Of a stretch of 64,000 nucleotides of DNA, positions 53,021-62,535 are shown piece by piece. The notes beneath the pieces were generated by a model. The model had not been told where the DNA came from and did not search any database. It worked only from the letters and a program-made list of their open reading frames with translations. Location of the stretch: the NCBI RefSeq assembly GCF_018614135.1, contig NZ_JAGGOW010000027.1, forward strand, positions 19,117-83,116. The letters run 5' to 3'. The position numbers and the translations under genes were made by a program. Within the stretch, counting starts at the first letter, position 1. Each line of letters opens with the position of its first letter. This stretch comes from Streptomyces sp. ISL-66. Its GTDB lineage: Bacteria; Actinomycetota; Actinomycetes; Streptomycetales; Streptomycetaceae.

Positions 53021-54429
53021 GACAGGGCCTCCGCGGGCAAGGGCAGGGTGACGGCCACGGCGGTGCCCTGGCCGGGGGAGGACTCGACCGTGAACAGGCC
53101 GCGCAGCGTCTCGGCCCGCGAGCGCATCGCCGGCAGGCCGAATCCGCCCTCGCCCGAAGGCGCCAGGGGGTCCCTCCCAGCGGTAGCTGGGGGAGAGGGG
53201 TCGAAGCCCCGGCCGTCGTCGACGATGTCCAGCGTCACGGAGGTGTCCATGAAGGTCAGGGTGATCTCGGCGCGCCCCGCCCGCGCGTGCCGCACCACAT
53301 TGGCCAGCGCCGACTGCGCGATCCGCAGCAGCGCCACCTCGTAGGGCGTGGGGAGGGGGCGGGCCGTGCCGCTCAGGGAGAACCGGACCCGGGGGCCCGG
53401 CGCCGCCGCGCAGAGCCGCTCCAGCGCGGCCGGGAGCGACCCGTGCTCCAGATCCGGAGGCGTGAGGGCCCGTACGAAGCGTCGCGCCTCGGCGAGGTTC
53501 TCCTGCGCGGCCCCGCGGGCCCGGGCGATGTGCGCCAGCGCGGCCGCCACGGAAGCGTCCGGCACCGCGGCGGCGGCACCCGCCGTGCCTGTCGGCCCCG
53601 CGGCGGCCGCCGTGCCCGCCGTGCCCGTTCCGGCCGCGCCCGCCGTGCCTTCGGAGAGCGTCCGCTCCGCCGCCCGCAGCAGCAACTGGATGGAGGAGAG
53701 CCCCTGCGCCAGGGTGTCGTGGATCTCGCGTGCCAGGCGCTCACGCTCCGCCAGGATCCCGGCGCCGCGCTCGGCCGCCGCCAGCTCGGCGCGTGTGGTG
53801 ATGAGCTCCTCGATCAGCTCGCGCCGCCGCTCGCTCTCCCGGTACAGGGCCTGGTAACCCAGTACGGTCGCCACCGCCACCGCCCCTCCTAGCAGGGGTC
53901 CGAGGAACGTCCCGGGTGTCACCGCGCTGCTGTGCGCGAGGAAACCGGAGATCGCCGCGCACGCCGTCAGCGCGACGGCCGTCACCCCCCAGCGCAACCG
54001 CAGCAGGTGCAGCTCCAGGAAGTACAGCGGGAAGGCGATCCACAGCCCGTCGGGAGAGACCACGAGCAGTCCCCCCCAGGCCGCGCAGAGCCCGGCCAGC
54101 CACACCGCCCCGGCGCGCGGCGAGCGGCGCACCACGGGGGCCAGTACGCCCGTGACGTACACGGCGGCCAGCACGGCGCAGGCCGCGACCACCCAGCCCG
54201 CGCGCGGCGCCGAATCCGTGACGGCCCGCCCGGCGGCGAGCGCGAGCAGGCCGAAGAGCAGCGCGTGCAGACACAGCCGCAGGACGCGCGAGACGGGGGT
54301 GAGCGGCCGATCGCGGGCGGCGGCGGCGTTCGCGGGGGCGGAGGCGGCCGGGGAGGGTGTCGCGGACGGGGCCGGGGACGGGAACGGGCCGGGGGACGGG
54401 GCCGGGGTCGGTGCGGGGGGAGCAGTCAT
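53017..54429 (-). CDS. Sensor histidine kinase (NarL-type partner)
   Basis: A 470-aa membrane kinase. An N-terminal Pro/Ala-rich stretch is followed by about five to six hydrophobic segments, then HisKA_3 with the phospho-His in ERLAREIHDTLAQGLSSIQLL, and a HATPase_c domain with NVVRHARAGRAEITL, VDDGRGFDP and GEGGFGLPAMRSRAETLRG. Between them is an Ala/Gly/Thr repeat linker (~255-290) absent from most relatives. ATG 54429 is the first supported start. Divergent from the ABC exporter genes. Confidence 0.92.
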   Translation of the reverse strand: MTAPPAPTPAPSPGPFPSPAPSATPSPAASAPANAAAARDRPLTPVSRVLRLCLHALLFGLLALAAGRAVTDSAPRAGWVVAACAVLAAVYVTGVLAPVVRRSPRAGAVWLAGLCAAWGGLLVVSPDGLWIAFPLYFLELHLLRLRWGVTAVALTACAAISGFLAHSSAVTPGTFLGPLLGGAVAVATVLGYQALYRESERRRELIEELITTRAELAAAERGAGILAERERLAREIHDTLAQGLSSIQLLLRAAERTLSEGTAGAAGTGTAGTAAAAGPTGTAGAAAAVPDASVAAALAHIARARGAAQENLAEARRFVRALTPPDLEHGSLPAALERLCAAAPGPRVRFSLSGTARPLPTPYEVALLRIAQSALANVVRHARAGRAEITLTFMDTSVTLDIVDDGRGFDPSPPATAGRDPLAPSGEGGFGLPAMRSRAETLRGLFTVESSPGQGTAVAVTLPLPAEALS

Positions 54430-54563
54430 GGCCTGACCAGCGTAAGTCCGGGTCCGGCGGCCCCGGTCAACCAAAGGATTGATGTCTCCGTGCGCCCTTT
54501 GATACCAGGATCCCTCCTGGGGCGCGATGTCTTGTGTCCACGCGGAAGACCAAGGTGGGGAAC

Positions 54564-55682
54564 ATGTTCGTCGCATGGAGAGATCTACGTTTCGCCAAGG
54601 GCCGGTTCGCCCTGATGGGCTCGGTCGTACTGCTGATCACGCTGCTGGTCGGCCTGCTGTCCGGGCTCACCGCCGGCCTGGCCCGGGAGAACATCTCGGC
54701 CATCACCGGCCTGCCCTCCACCACCCGCCTCGCGTTCGCCGCGCCCACCGGGGACCAGAGGGTCTCCTTCTCCAACTCCCAAGTGCCCGAGAAGGCCTGG
54801 CTGGCCTGGCGCGAACAGCCGGGGGTGACTTCCGCGCAGCCGCTGGGCATCCGCACCACCAACGCCGTCTCCGGTGACCGCACCGCCGCCGTGTCCGCCT
54901 TCGGCGTGGATCCGACGGGACCCCTCGCCCCCGTCGGGAGCGGCCTCGCCCAGGGGCAGGTGGTCCTTACGGAGAAGGCCGCCGAGGAGCTCGGCCGGCT
55001 CGGCCCCGGCTCCCGGCTCAAGATCGGCCCGGTCGAGATGACCGTGGCCGCCGTCTCCGGCACCGCCGTCCACAGTCACACCCCGGTCGTCTGGATGGAC
55101 CTGGGCGACTGGCAGCGCGTCGGCAACACCGGCACGTCCCTCGACACCCTCGCCACCGTCGTCGCCCTGGACGGGAAGGGCGGGAAGGCCGGGAAGGACG
55201 GCAAGGGCGGGGCCGACTGGGCGGCCGGCGACAAGGCGGCCGGCACCAAGGCCCTGACCGTCGACGAGGCGCTGGGCGCCATCGGCTCGTACACCTCCGA
55301 GAACGGCTCGCTCCAGCTGATGCGCGGCTTCCTCTTCGCCATCTCCGCCCTCGTCATCGGAGCCTTCTTCACGGTGTGGACGATCCAGCGCAGCGGGGAC
55401 ATCGCCGTCCTCAAGGCGCTGGGTGCCTCCACCGCGTACCTCCTGAAGGACGCGCTCGGGCAGGCCGTGGTCATGCTCGCGATCGGCACGGGCGCGGGCA
55501 CCGCTCTCGCCGCCGGATTCGGCGCCCTGATCACAGGCGCGGACGTCCCCTTCGTCCTCGAGGCCGCGACGGTGCTGGTCCCGGCCGCCGTCATGATCGC
55601 GCTGGGTGCGCTGGGCGCGGCCCTGTCCATCCGGCGGATCACCGCCGTAGACCCCCTGACCGCACTCGGGAGCGCCCGATGA
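54564..55682 (+). CDS. FtsX/MacB-type ABC transporter permease
   Basis: A 372-aa membrane protein with one N-terminal TM helix (LMGSVVLLITLLVGLLSGL), a large extracytoplasmic domain, and three C-terminal helices of the FtsX type (GFLFAISALVIGAFFTVWT, GDIAVLKALGAS). ATG 54564 is chosen over GTG 54534 because translation from MFVAWRDLRFAKGRFAL matches the family. The extracellular part has a Gly/Lys-rich insert near 55170-55230. ATGA overlap with the ATPase gene. Confidence 0.9.
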   Translation: MFVAWRDLRFAKGRFALMGSVVLLITLLVGLLSGLTAGLARENISAITGLPSTTRLAFAAPTGDQRVSFSNSQVPEKAWLAWREQPGVTSAQPLGIRTTNAVSGDRTAAVSAFGVDPTGPLAPVGSGLAQGQVVLTEKAAEELGRLGPGSRLKIGPVEMTVAAVSGTAVHSHTPVVWMDLGDWQRVGNTGTSLDTLATVVALDGKGGKAGKDGKGGADWAAGDKAAGTKALTVDEALGAIGSYTSENGSLQLMRGFLFAISALVIGAFFTVWTIQRSGDIAVLKALGASTAYLLKDALGQAVVMLAIGTGAGTALAAGFGALITGADVPFVLEAATVLVPAAVMIALGALGAALSIRRITAVDPLTALGSAR

Positions 55683-56362
55683 CCCTGCTCGTCCACGACG
55701 TCACCCTCACCTATCCCGACGGCGGCACCCGCCTGACCGCCCTGGACTCGGTCCGCCTCGAGGTGCCCGCGGGCACCCTGACGGCCGTCATAGGACCCTC
55801 CGGCTCGGGCAAGTCCAGCCTGCTCGCCGTCGCGGCCACCCTGGTGACCCCCGATGCGGGACGGGTCGTCGTCGCGGGGCAGGACACCACGTCGCTCGGA
55901 GCCGCCGAGAAGTCGGCGCTGCGCCGCGAGAAGATCGGCATCGTCTTCCAGCAGCCGAACCTGCTGGCCTCGCTCACCGCCGCAGAGCAGCTCCAGGTCG
56001 TGGCGCACCTCTCCGGCCGCCCCTCGCGCACCCTGCGCCGCCGGGCCCTGGAGCTGCTGGACGCCGTGGGTCTGGCCGACAAGGCCGACAAGCGTCCGCA
56101 CCAGCTCTCCGGGGGCCAGCGCCAGCGGATCAACATCGCCCGCGCCCTGATGAACGAGCCCGCCGTGCTCCTGGTGGACGAGCCGACCAGCGCCCTGGAC
56201 CACGAGCGCGGCGCCGCCGTCCTCGACCTGCTGGTCACCCTCACCCGGGAGCGCTCCACCGCCACCGTCCTGGTCACCCACGACCACGCGCACCTGGAGC
56301 GCGCGGACCGCACCGCGGCGATGACGGACGGCCGCCTCACCCAGGGCGCCCCGGCCGCGTAG
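55679..56362 (+). CDS. ABC transporter ATPase (MacB/LolD type)
   Basis: A 227-aa ATPase with Walker A GPSGSGKSSLLA, Q-loop FQQPNLL, signature HQLSGGQRQRINIARAL, Walker B VLLVDEPTSALD and switch His in VTHDHAHL. Partner of the permease, likely exporting a peptide, lipid or antibiotic, under the adjacent two-component system. Confidence 0.95.
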   Translation: MTLLVHDVTLTYPDGGTRLTALDSVRLEVPAGTLTAVIGPSGSGKSSLLAVAATLVTPDAGRVVVAGQDTTSLGAAEKSALRREKIGIVFQQPNLLASLTAAEQLQVVAHLSGRPSRTLRRRALELLDAVGLADKADKRPHQLSGGQRQRINIARALMNEPAVLLVDEPTSALDHERGAAVLDLLVTLTRERSTATVLVTHDHAHLERADRTAAMTDGRLTQGAPAA

Positions 56363-56400
56363 CCCCGTACGGGCAGAGGTCCCCGGCACCCCGGCGTACG

Positions 56401-56447
56401 CGACAGGCCCCGTACGCCCCTTCCGAGGGGGTGTACGGGGCCTGTCG
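56401..56447. terminator. Bidirectional terminator between ABC genes and allR
   Basis: CGACAGGCCCCGTAC pairs perfectly with GTACGGGGCCTGTCG, extended by an inner CCCC/GGGG, between convergent genes. Confidence 0.85.
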
Positions 56448-56540
56448 CGTCGCGTACGGCGCCGTCGTAGAGGCGGGTACCTGGTAAGCCGCGGACGACT
56501 GGGCGAACCTTCCCGGTCAAGAGGGCCCTACGCGGGAGCC

Positions 56541-57344
56541 CTACGCGGGGCTCTGGCTCTGCAGAGCCACCGACAGCTCGGCGGCGACGCCCTGCAGGAT
56601 CGGCACGAAGGACTCGGCCACCGCCTCGGTCACCCGGCCGGCGGGGCCGGAGATGGAGATCGCGGCGGCGGTCGGCGAGTTCGGGACGGATACCGCGAGG
56701 CAGCGGACTCCTATCTCCTGCTCGTTGTCGTCGACGGCGTAGCCCACCTTGCGGACCTGCTCCAGGGCGTCCAGGAAGCCCTCGGGCGTGGTGATGGTCT
56801 TCTCGGTCGCGGCCGGCATCCCGGTACGCGCCAGCAGGGCGCGCACCTCGTCCGCGGGGGTGTGGGCGAGCAGCGCCTTGCCCACGCCGGTGGAGTGCGG
56901 CAGCACGCGGCGGCCGACCTCGGTGAACATGCGCATGGAGTGCTTGGACGGCACCTGGGCGACGTAGACGATCTCGTCCCCGTCGAGCAGGGCCATGTTC
57001 GCCGTCTCCCCGGTCTCCTCGACGAGGCGGGCGAGGTAGGGGCGGGCCCAGGTGCCCAGGAGCCTCGAGGCGGACTCGCCGAGGCGGATCAGCCGGGGGC
57101 CGAGGGAGTACCGTCGGTTGGGCTGCTGTCGTACGTAGCCGCAGGCCACGAGGGTGCGCATGAGGCGATGGATGGTCGGCAGCGGCAGACCGCTGGCGGC
57201 GGAGAGCTCACTGAGGCCGACTTCGCCCCCTGCGTCGGCCATGCGTTCGAGCAGATCGAAGGCGCGCTCGAGGGACTGGACGCCACCGCTGGCGGCGGTG
57301 GGCTTGTTGGAGGCGTCGGTGGTGCTGGCGCTGGACGTCGGCAC
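56541..57344 (-). CDS. allR: IclR-family repressor AllR
   Basis: A 267-aa IclR regulator: N-terminal winged helix at ~20-80 (GLSELSAASGLPLPTIHRLM, GYVRQQPNRRYSLG), C-terminal ligand domain with GETANMALLDGDEIVYVAQ, LPHSTGVGKALLAHT and ISISGPAGRVTEA. It is divergent from allB and lies within the purine cluster. In Streptomyces coelicolor the equivalent protein represses allantoin and glyoxylate genes and is relieved by allantoin-pathway metabolites (from memory). It is the best candidate to bind the TTCC-N7-GGAA palindromes listed here. No such site is seen before allR itself. Confidence 0.9.
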   Translation of the reverse strand: MPTSSASTTDASNKPTAASGGVQSLERAFDLLERMADAGGEVGLSELSAASGLPLPTIHRLMRTLVACGYVRQQPNRRYSLGPRLIRLGESASRLLGTWARPYLARLVEETGETANMALLDGDEIVYVAQVPSKHSMRMFTEVGRRVLPHSTGVGKALLAHTPADEVRALLARTGMPAATEKTITTPEGFLDALEQVRKVGYAVDDNEQEIGVRCLAVSVPNSPTAAAISISGPAGRVTEAVAESFVPILQGVAAELSVALQSQSPA

Positions 57345-57508
57345 GGCGCGGTCCTTTCGGTGCTGGCAGGCAAGGAAGCAGCCTACCGGTCGGTCGGCGT
57401 CGGCCCTAGAGCCGGGGCAAGGCCGTCCCCGCCGGTCAGAGGCGGTTTGTCCCGGTGGTGGACGTCCTCGGGAAGTTACCCGCCCGGCCCCCGGTGGTGG
57501 TAGCTACA

Positions 57509-57653
57509 TTCTGCATAGCGAAATCTTAATTCCATGTTGTGGAAACATCCAATTGCGGTCCAGGAGCGTCAGTGGTCCGTCCGGGTGCTCTTGACTGGTT
57601 CAGGATCGACGGGAAGACTCCGTCAACAGAACGTTGAATTTCGCTCTGTGGAA
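57509..57653 (+). promoter_or_regulatory. allB operator region
   Basis: TTCTGCATAGCGAAA (57509-57523) and TTCCATGTTGTGGAA (57530-57544) have centres 21 bp apart. Nearer the gene lie TCAACAGAACGTTGA (57623-57637) and TTTCGCTCTGTGGAA (57639-57653). The 57345-57671 gap has no other gene. The exact core promoter is not clear. Confidence 0.6.
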
Positions 57654-57671
57654 GTAGATGGGGAGGTTCCG

Positions 57672-59015
57672 GTGTCCGAGCTGGCTGTGGAACTGGTACT
57701 GCGCTCGACTCGCGTCATCACCCCCGAGGGGACGCGCGCCGCTTCGGTGGCCGTCGCCGGCGGGAAGATCGCGGCCGTGCTGCCGTACGGGGCCGAGGTA
57801 CCGGCCGGTGCCCGGCTGGAGGACTTCGGCGACGACGTGCTCCTCCCCGGACTGGTCGACACTCACGTCCACGTGAACGACCCCGGTCGTACCGAGTGGG
57901 AAGGCTTCTGGACGGCCACCCGCGCCGCCGCGGCCGGTGGCATCACCACGATCCTCGACATGCCGCTGAACTCGCTGCCGCCGACCACCACGACCGCCAA
58001 CCTGGTGGTCAAGCAGGAGGTCGCGCGCACCAAGGCGCACGTGGACATCGGCTTCTGGGGCGGCGCCCTGCCCGACAACGTCAAGGACCTGCGCCCGCTG
58101 CACGACGCCGGCGTCTTCGGCTTCAAGTGCTTCCTGTCGCCCTCCGGCGTGGAGGAGTTCCCCGAGCTCGACCAGGAGCAGCTGGCCGCCTCGCTCGCCG
58201 AGATCACCGGCTTCGGCGGCCTGATGATCGTGCACGCCGAGGACCCGCACCACCTTGAGTCCGCGCCGCAGAACCCCGGCCCCAAGTACGCCGACTTCCT
58301 GGCCTCCCGCCCCAAGGACGCCGAGAACACCGCGATCCAGAACCTGATCGACCAGGCGAAGCGACGAGACGCGCGCGTTCACGTACTGCACCTGTCCTCC
58401 TCCGACGCGCTGCCGCTGATCGCCGCGGCGAAGGCCGAGGGCGTGCGGATCACCGTCGAGTCCTGCCCGCACTTCCTCACCCTGACGGCCGAGGAAGTCC
58501 CTGACGGCGCCACCGAGTTCAAGTGCTGCCCGCCCATCCGCGAGTCCGCCAACCAGGACCTCCTGTGGGACGCGCTCGCCGACGGAACCATCGACTGCAT
58601 CGTCTCCGACCACTCGCCCTCCACCGCGGACCTGAAGACCGGCGACTTCGCCACCGCGTGGGGCGGCATCTCCTCCCTCCAGCTGGGACTCCCGGCGATC
58701 TGGACCGAGGCGCGCCGCCGCGGCCGCTCCCTCGAGGACGTCGTCCGCTGGATGTCCGCCGCCCCGGCGGCCCTCGCCGGCCTGGCGCAGAAGGGCGCGA
58801 TCGAAGTGGGCCGCGACGCCGACTTCGCGGTCCTGGCCCCCGAAGAAACGTTCACTGTGGACCCGGCCCACCTCCACCACCGCAACCAGGTCACGGCGTA
58901 CGCGGGCAAGACCCTGCACGGTGTCGTGAAGTCCACCTGGCTGCGCGGCACGCAGATCGCCGACCACGGCACCCCGACCGAGCCCACGGGCCTCCTCCTC
59001 GAAAGGCAGAACTGA
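57672..59015 (+). CDS. allB: Allantoinase
   Basis: A 447-aa cyclic amidohydrolase opening allantoin to allantoate. Metal ligands are in [17 protein letters not shown], the carboxylated Lys in [13 protein letters not shown], then [20 protein letters not shown] and [19 protein letters not shown] 57672 has GGGAGG 5-6 bases upstream and begins just before the first beta strand. The next gene, alc, starts 2 bp after its stop. Confidence 0.97.
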   Translation: MSELAVELVLRSTRVITPEGTRAASVAVAGGKIAAVLPYGAEVPAGARLEDFGDDVLLPGLVDTHVHVNDPGRTEWEGFWTATRAAAAGGITTILDMPLNSLPPTTTTANLVVKQEVARTKAHVDIGFWGGALPDNVKDLRPLHDAGVFGFKCFLSPSGVEEFPELDQEQLAASLAEITGFGGLMIVHAEDPHHLESAPQNPGPKYADFLASRPKDAENTAIQNLIDQAKRRDARVHVLHLSSSDALPLIAAAKAEGVRITVESCPHFLTLTAEEVPDGATEFKCCPPIRESANQDLLWDALADGTIDCIVSDHSPSTADLKTGDFATAWGGISSLQLGLPAIWTEARRRGRSLEDVVRWMSAAPAALAGLAQKGAIEVGRDADFAVLAPEETFTVDPAHLHHRNQVTAYAGKTLHGVVKSTWLRGTQIADHGTPTEPTGLLLERQN

Positions 59016-59017
59016 CA

Positions 59018-60136
59018 GTGGCGATTCCCTCTTTCACCGGCAACGCGAACCCGTACGGAGGCGGCGACCCGTACGCGGACTACCGTACGGCGGACTTCCC
59101 GTTCACCCAGTACGCGAACCTCGCCGCCCGTGAGCTGGGCGCCGGTGTCACGTTCGCCAACGACGAGTTCTTCGCCCAGCGCGAGAACCTCCTCATCGCC
59201 GAGGCCGCGCACTTCGACCCCGAGCACTTCGGCCACAAGGGCAAGATCATGGACGGCTGGGAGACCCGCCGCCGCCGCGGCGTCTGCGCCACCCAGCCCT
59301 GGCCGACCCCCGAGGACCACGACTACGCCCTGGTGCGCCTCGGCGCCCCCGGCGTGATCCGCGGCATCGTCGTCGACACCGCCCACTTCCGCGGCAACAT
59401 GCCGCAGGCCGTCTCCATCGAGGGCACCAACTGGGAAGGCGCCCTCGCGCCGACCCCGGAGGAGCTCCTCGGCGAGGACGTCAAGTGGACCGTGCTCGTC
59501 CCGCGCACCGCGGTCGGCGGCCACGCGGCCAACGGCTTCGAGGTCACCGCCGAACAGCGCTTCACGCATCTGCGCGTCAACCAGCACCCGGACGGTGGCA
59601 TCGCCCGCCTGCGCGTGTACGGCGAGGTCGTCCCGGACCCCAAGTGGCTCGAGGCGCTCGGCTCGTTCGACGTGGTCGCGCTGGAGAACGGCGGCTCCGT
59701 ACAGGACGCGTCCAACCGCTTCTACTCCCCGCCGACCAACACCATCAACCCGGGCCGCTCCCGCAAGATGGACGACGGCTGGGAGACCGCCCGTCGCCGT
59801 GACAACGGCAACGACTGGATCCGCTACCAGCTCGTCGCCGAATCCGAGATCCGCGCCGTCGAGATCGACACCGCCTACCTCAAGGGCAACTCGGCCGGCT
59901 GGGCCTCGCTGTCGATCAAGACCGGCGAGGAGGGCGAGTGGACGGAGTTCCTGCCGCGCACCCGCCTGCAGCCCGACACCAACCACCGCTTCGTACTCGA
60001 CGCCCCGGCGGTCGGCACGCACGTCCGCATCGACATCTTCCCGGACGGCGGCTTCTCCCGCCTGCGCCTGTACGGCGCCCTGACCCAGACCGGCGCGGCC
60101 GCCCACGCCATCCGCCACCAGGAACTGAGCGGCTGA
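59018..60136 (+). CDS. alc: Allantoicase
   Basis: A 372-aa enzyme splitting allantoate into ureidoglycolate and urea. It has the internal duplication of the family: MDGWETRRRRG near 78 with NWEGALAPTPEE, repeated as DDGWETARRRDNGNDW near 250. Start GTG 59018 is coupled to allB. The next enzyme, ureidoglycolate lyase (AllA), is not in the window. Confidence 0.96.
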   Translation: MAIPSFTGNANPYGGGDPYADYRTADFPFTQYANLAARELGAGVTFANDEFFAQRENLLIAEAAHFDPEHFGHKGKIMDGWETRRRRGVCATQPWPTPEDHDYALVRLGAPGVIRGIVVDTAHFRGNMPQAVSIEGTNWEGALAPTPEELLGEDVKWTVLVPRTAVGGHAANGFEVTAEQRFTHLRVNQHPDGGIARLRVYGEVVPDPKWLEALGSFDVVALENGGSVQDASNRFYSPPTNTINPGRSRKMDDGWETARRRDNGNDWIRYQLVAESEIRAVEIDTAYLKGNSAGWASLSIKTGEEGEWTEFLPRTRLQPDTNHRFVLDAPAVGTHVRIDIFPDGGFSRLRLYGALTQTGAAAHAIRHQELSG

Positions 60137-60262
60137 CACCACCGGCTTCGGCACCACGGGGCGGAGCCGGGCGGCTGCCGCCGCCGGCTTCTGCACCACG
60201 GGGAGCCGCCCGCACCACGAGGAGCCGGGTGTCTGCCGCCACCCGCTTCCGCACCACGCTGA
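60137..60262. repeat. Imperfect tandem repeats after alc
   Basis: Three related units around GGCTTCTGCACCACGGGG and GAGCCGGGCGGCTGCCGCC begin near 60140, 60182 and 60243. GC-rich, non-coding, no match recognised. Confidence 0.5.
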
Positions 60263-60301
60263 CCGCCCCGGGGGCCGACACCCCCGGGCGCGTCCACCAG
60301 C

Positions 60302-60338
60302 CCGCAGGGGCGCACCACTTGGGGGTGCGCCCCTGCGG
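60302..60338 (+). terminator. alc terminator
   Basis: CCGCAGGGGCGCACC pairs perfectly with GGTGCGCCCCTGCGG, 15 bp. The following 60339-60637 stretch is GC-rich with no supported gene; it must hold the promoter of the next gene. Confidence 0.8.
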
Positions 60339-60637
60339 CGTTCCCGGCCGCGCCCGACCGGGCCGGACATGGTTGCGGTTGCGGTCAGCGGCTTTCCAGC
60401 GTCCGGGCTTGCGCCGGTGGAGGGTGCCCCCGCCATGCGCGCGGGTCTTGCGCTTCGGGGCGGTGATCGGGTGGCTCCTTCCCGGTGCTGTTGGGCGTAG
60501 TCGGTGAGCGCGTGGGTGGGCGCGGGTGGTGGTTGGTGGGGGCGAGGTGGGGGTTCTTCCGCGCGCCGGAGCGATGAGATGTGGGTGGGGCGGGAGTCTG
60601 GGTCTTGTAAGGACGGGCTAGTAAGGAGCGCGGAATC

Positions 60638-61255
60638 ATGGGGAAGCTGACTCTCACCACCTTTTTGAGCCTCGACGGCGTGATGCAGGCGCCCGGGGGG
60701 CCGGACGAGGACCGGAGCGGAGGGTTCGAGTACGGCGGGTGGCTGGTGCCGTTCGCCGACGAGGGCATGGGGGAGTTCGTCACCGAGGTCTTCGGCCGGA
60801 CCGGGGCCTTCCTGCTCGGGCGGCGGACCTACGAGATCTTCGCCTCGTACTGGCCGCAGCACGACGACCCCGCCGACCCGGTCGCGAGCAAGCTCAACCG
60901 ACTGCCGAAGTACGTGGCCTCGACGACGCTCAAGGAGCCCGCCTGGGGCCCGGCCACCGTGATTGACGGGGAGCAGTTGCAATCAGAGGTCGTCCGGGCC
61001 AAGGACGGGCTGGAGGAGGGCAAGGAGCTGCAGGTGCACGGCAGTGGGCAGCTGGCCCAGTGGCTGTTGGCGCGGGACCTGGTCGACGAGCTGAACCTGC
61101 TGGTGTTCCCGGTGTTCCTCGGCGCGGGACGCCGGCTGTTCCCGACCGGTGCGCTGCCCACGGCGTACGAGCTGCTCTCCTCCCGCACCACCGGGAGCGG
61201 CACCGCCATCCACACCTACCGTCCGGCCGGCCGCGCCACCTTCGGTACCTTCTGA
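60638..61255 (+). CDS. Dihydrofolate reductase-family protein (RibD_C-like)
   Basis: A 205-aa cytoplasmic reductase of the DHFR/RibD C-terminal superfamily: FLSLDGVMQAPGGPDED, GAFLLGRRTYEIFASYWP, ELQVHGSGQLAQWLL, VDELNLLVFPVFLGAGRRLF. These occur widely in Streptomyces; substrate unknown, and it is unlikely to be the true folate enzyme. AAGGAG precedes ATG 60638. Confidence 0.88.
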   Translation: MGKLTLTTFLSLDGVMQAPGGPDEDRSGGFEYGGWLVPFADEGMGEFVTEVFGRTGAFLLGRRTYEIFASYWPQHDDPADPVASKLNRLPKYVASTTLKEPAWGPATVIDGEQLQSEVVRAKDGLEEGKELQVHGSGQLAQWLLARDLVDELNLLVFPVFLGAGRRLFPTGALPTAYELLSSRTTGSGTAIHTYRPAGRATFGTF

Positions 61256-61467
61256 CCGTCTGAGTGCCATCCGCGTCCCATCCGAGGCCCGTCCGAGCGG
61301 TGTCCGAGCGGTGACCGAGCGCCGCGTGGGCCCGTCTGAGCAGGGGGAACGGGGGCGGGCGGGTGGGACAACCCCCTCGACCGGGCGATCACGCTCCGGT
61401 AGCGTGGGGCCGCCCCGTGCGAGCCGCCGAAGTCTCCACCCGCCTCCTGCCGTTGGAGACAGACCCG

Positions 61468-62394
61468 GTGTCCACCGCCCCCGCTCCCGCCCTCGCCCCC
61501 GCGCCCCTGGCCGCCCCCCACCGGGCCTGGCTCGCCGATCTGCCGGTGCTGCTCGTCGCCGTCGTCTGGGGCGGCAGCTACCTCGCGGCCAAGGGGATCA
61601 CCACCACCCACACCGTGATCGCGGTGCTCGTCCTGCGCTTCGCGCTGGTGCTGCCCGTCCTCGTCGTCGCCGGGTGGTCGCGGCTGCGCGCGCTCACCTC
61701 CGCCCAGCTGCGCGGCGCCGGGGCGCTGGGGCTCGTACTCGGCGGGATCTTCCTGCTGGAGACCTACGGGGTCGTCCACACGTCCGCCACCAATGCCGGG
61801 CTGATCATCAGCCTGACCATGATCTTCACCCCGCTCGCCGAGGCCGCCGTCCGCCGCAAGGCCCCCTCGGCGGGGTTCCTCGGCGCCGCGGCCGTGTCCG
61901 TCGGCGGAGTGGTGCTGCTGACCCAGGGCGCCGGCTTCACCACCCCCAGCCTCGGTGACCTGCTCATCCTCGGCGCCGCGCTCGCCCGGACCCTGCACGT
62001 GCTGCTCATGGCCCGGATCAAGGCCGTGCAGGAGGCCGACTCGCTCTCCCTCACCACCGTGCAGCTCGGGAGCGCCGTCGCCGTGTTCGCCGTACTGGCC
62101 GCACTGCCGGGCACCGGCGCGAGCCCCTGGGCGGCCGCCGCCGGGTTCGGACCCGCGCAGTGGGCCGGACTGGCCTTCCTGTCCGTCTTCTGCACCCTCT
62201 TCGCCTTCTTCGTGCAGATGTGGGCCGTACGCCGCACCTCGCCCTCCCGCGTCAGCCTGCTGCTCGGCACCGAACCGCTGTGGGCGGCCGCCGCGGGCAT
62301 CGCCATCGGCGGCGAGCACCTGGGGACGGCCGGCCTCGCGGGCGTCGTCCTGGTGCTCGCCGGAACCGCCTGGGGCCGTCGCGCCGCCGCCTGA
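61468..62394 (+). CDS. EamA/DMT-family transporter
   Basis: A 308-aa protein with ten hydrophobic helices in two EamA halves (VAVVWGGSYLAAKGI, then LLILGAALARTLHVLLMAR and VFCTLFAFFVQMWAVRR). GTG 61468 has GGAG ten bases upstream. Likely exports a small metabolite; which is unknown. The 61256-61467 gap has a short degenerate CCGAGCGGT repeat. Confidence 0.88.
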   Translation: MSTAPAPALAPAPLAAPHRAWLADLPVLLVAVVWGGSYLAAKGITTTHTVIAVLVLRFALVLPVLVVAGWSRLRALTSAQLRGAGALGLVLGGIFLLETYGVVHTSATNAGLIISLTMIFTPLAEAAVRRKAPSAGFLGAAAVSVGGVVLLTQGAGFTTPSLGDLLILGAALARTLHVLLMARIKAVQEADSLSLTTVQLGSAVAVFAVLAALPGTGASPWAAAAGFGPAQWAGLAFLSVFCTLFAFFVQMWAVRRTSPSRVSLLLGTEPLWAAAAGIAIGGEHLGTAGLAGVVLVLAGTAWGRRAAA

Positions 62395-62420
62395 CAGCGG
62401 GGCGTCTTCCCTCGGCCCGG

Positions 62421-62466
62421 GCCCCCTCCGCCGGGAGGGCGGGCCCGTCCTCCCGGCGGAGGGGGC
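62421..62466. terminator. Terminator after the EamA gene
   Basis: GCCCCCTCCGCCGGGAGG pairs perfectly with CCTCCCGGCGGAGGGGGC, 18 bp around a 10-nt loop. Confidence 0.85.
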
Positions 62467-62535
62467 CGTCCTCCCGATTGGCCGAAACCAGCTCGGCCCC
62501 GAGGTCAACCCCGGGTCTAAGAGCTGATCCGTAAT

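Noticed and set aside
57345..57508. An AllR-type operator directly before allR
   Set aside because: No TTCC-N7-GGAA palindrome lies near the allR start; the nearest pair sits on the allB side.
58379..60982. An 867-codon minus-strand frame opposite allB and alc
   Set aside because: Shadow frame; allB and alc are well supported on the other strand.
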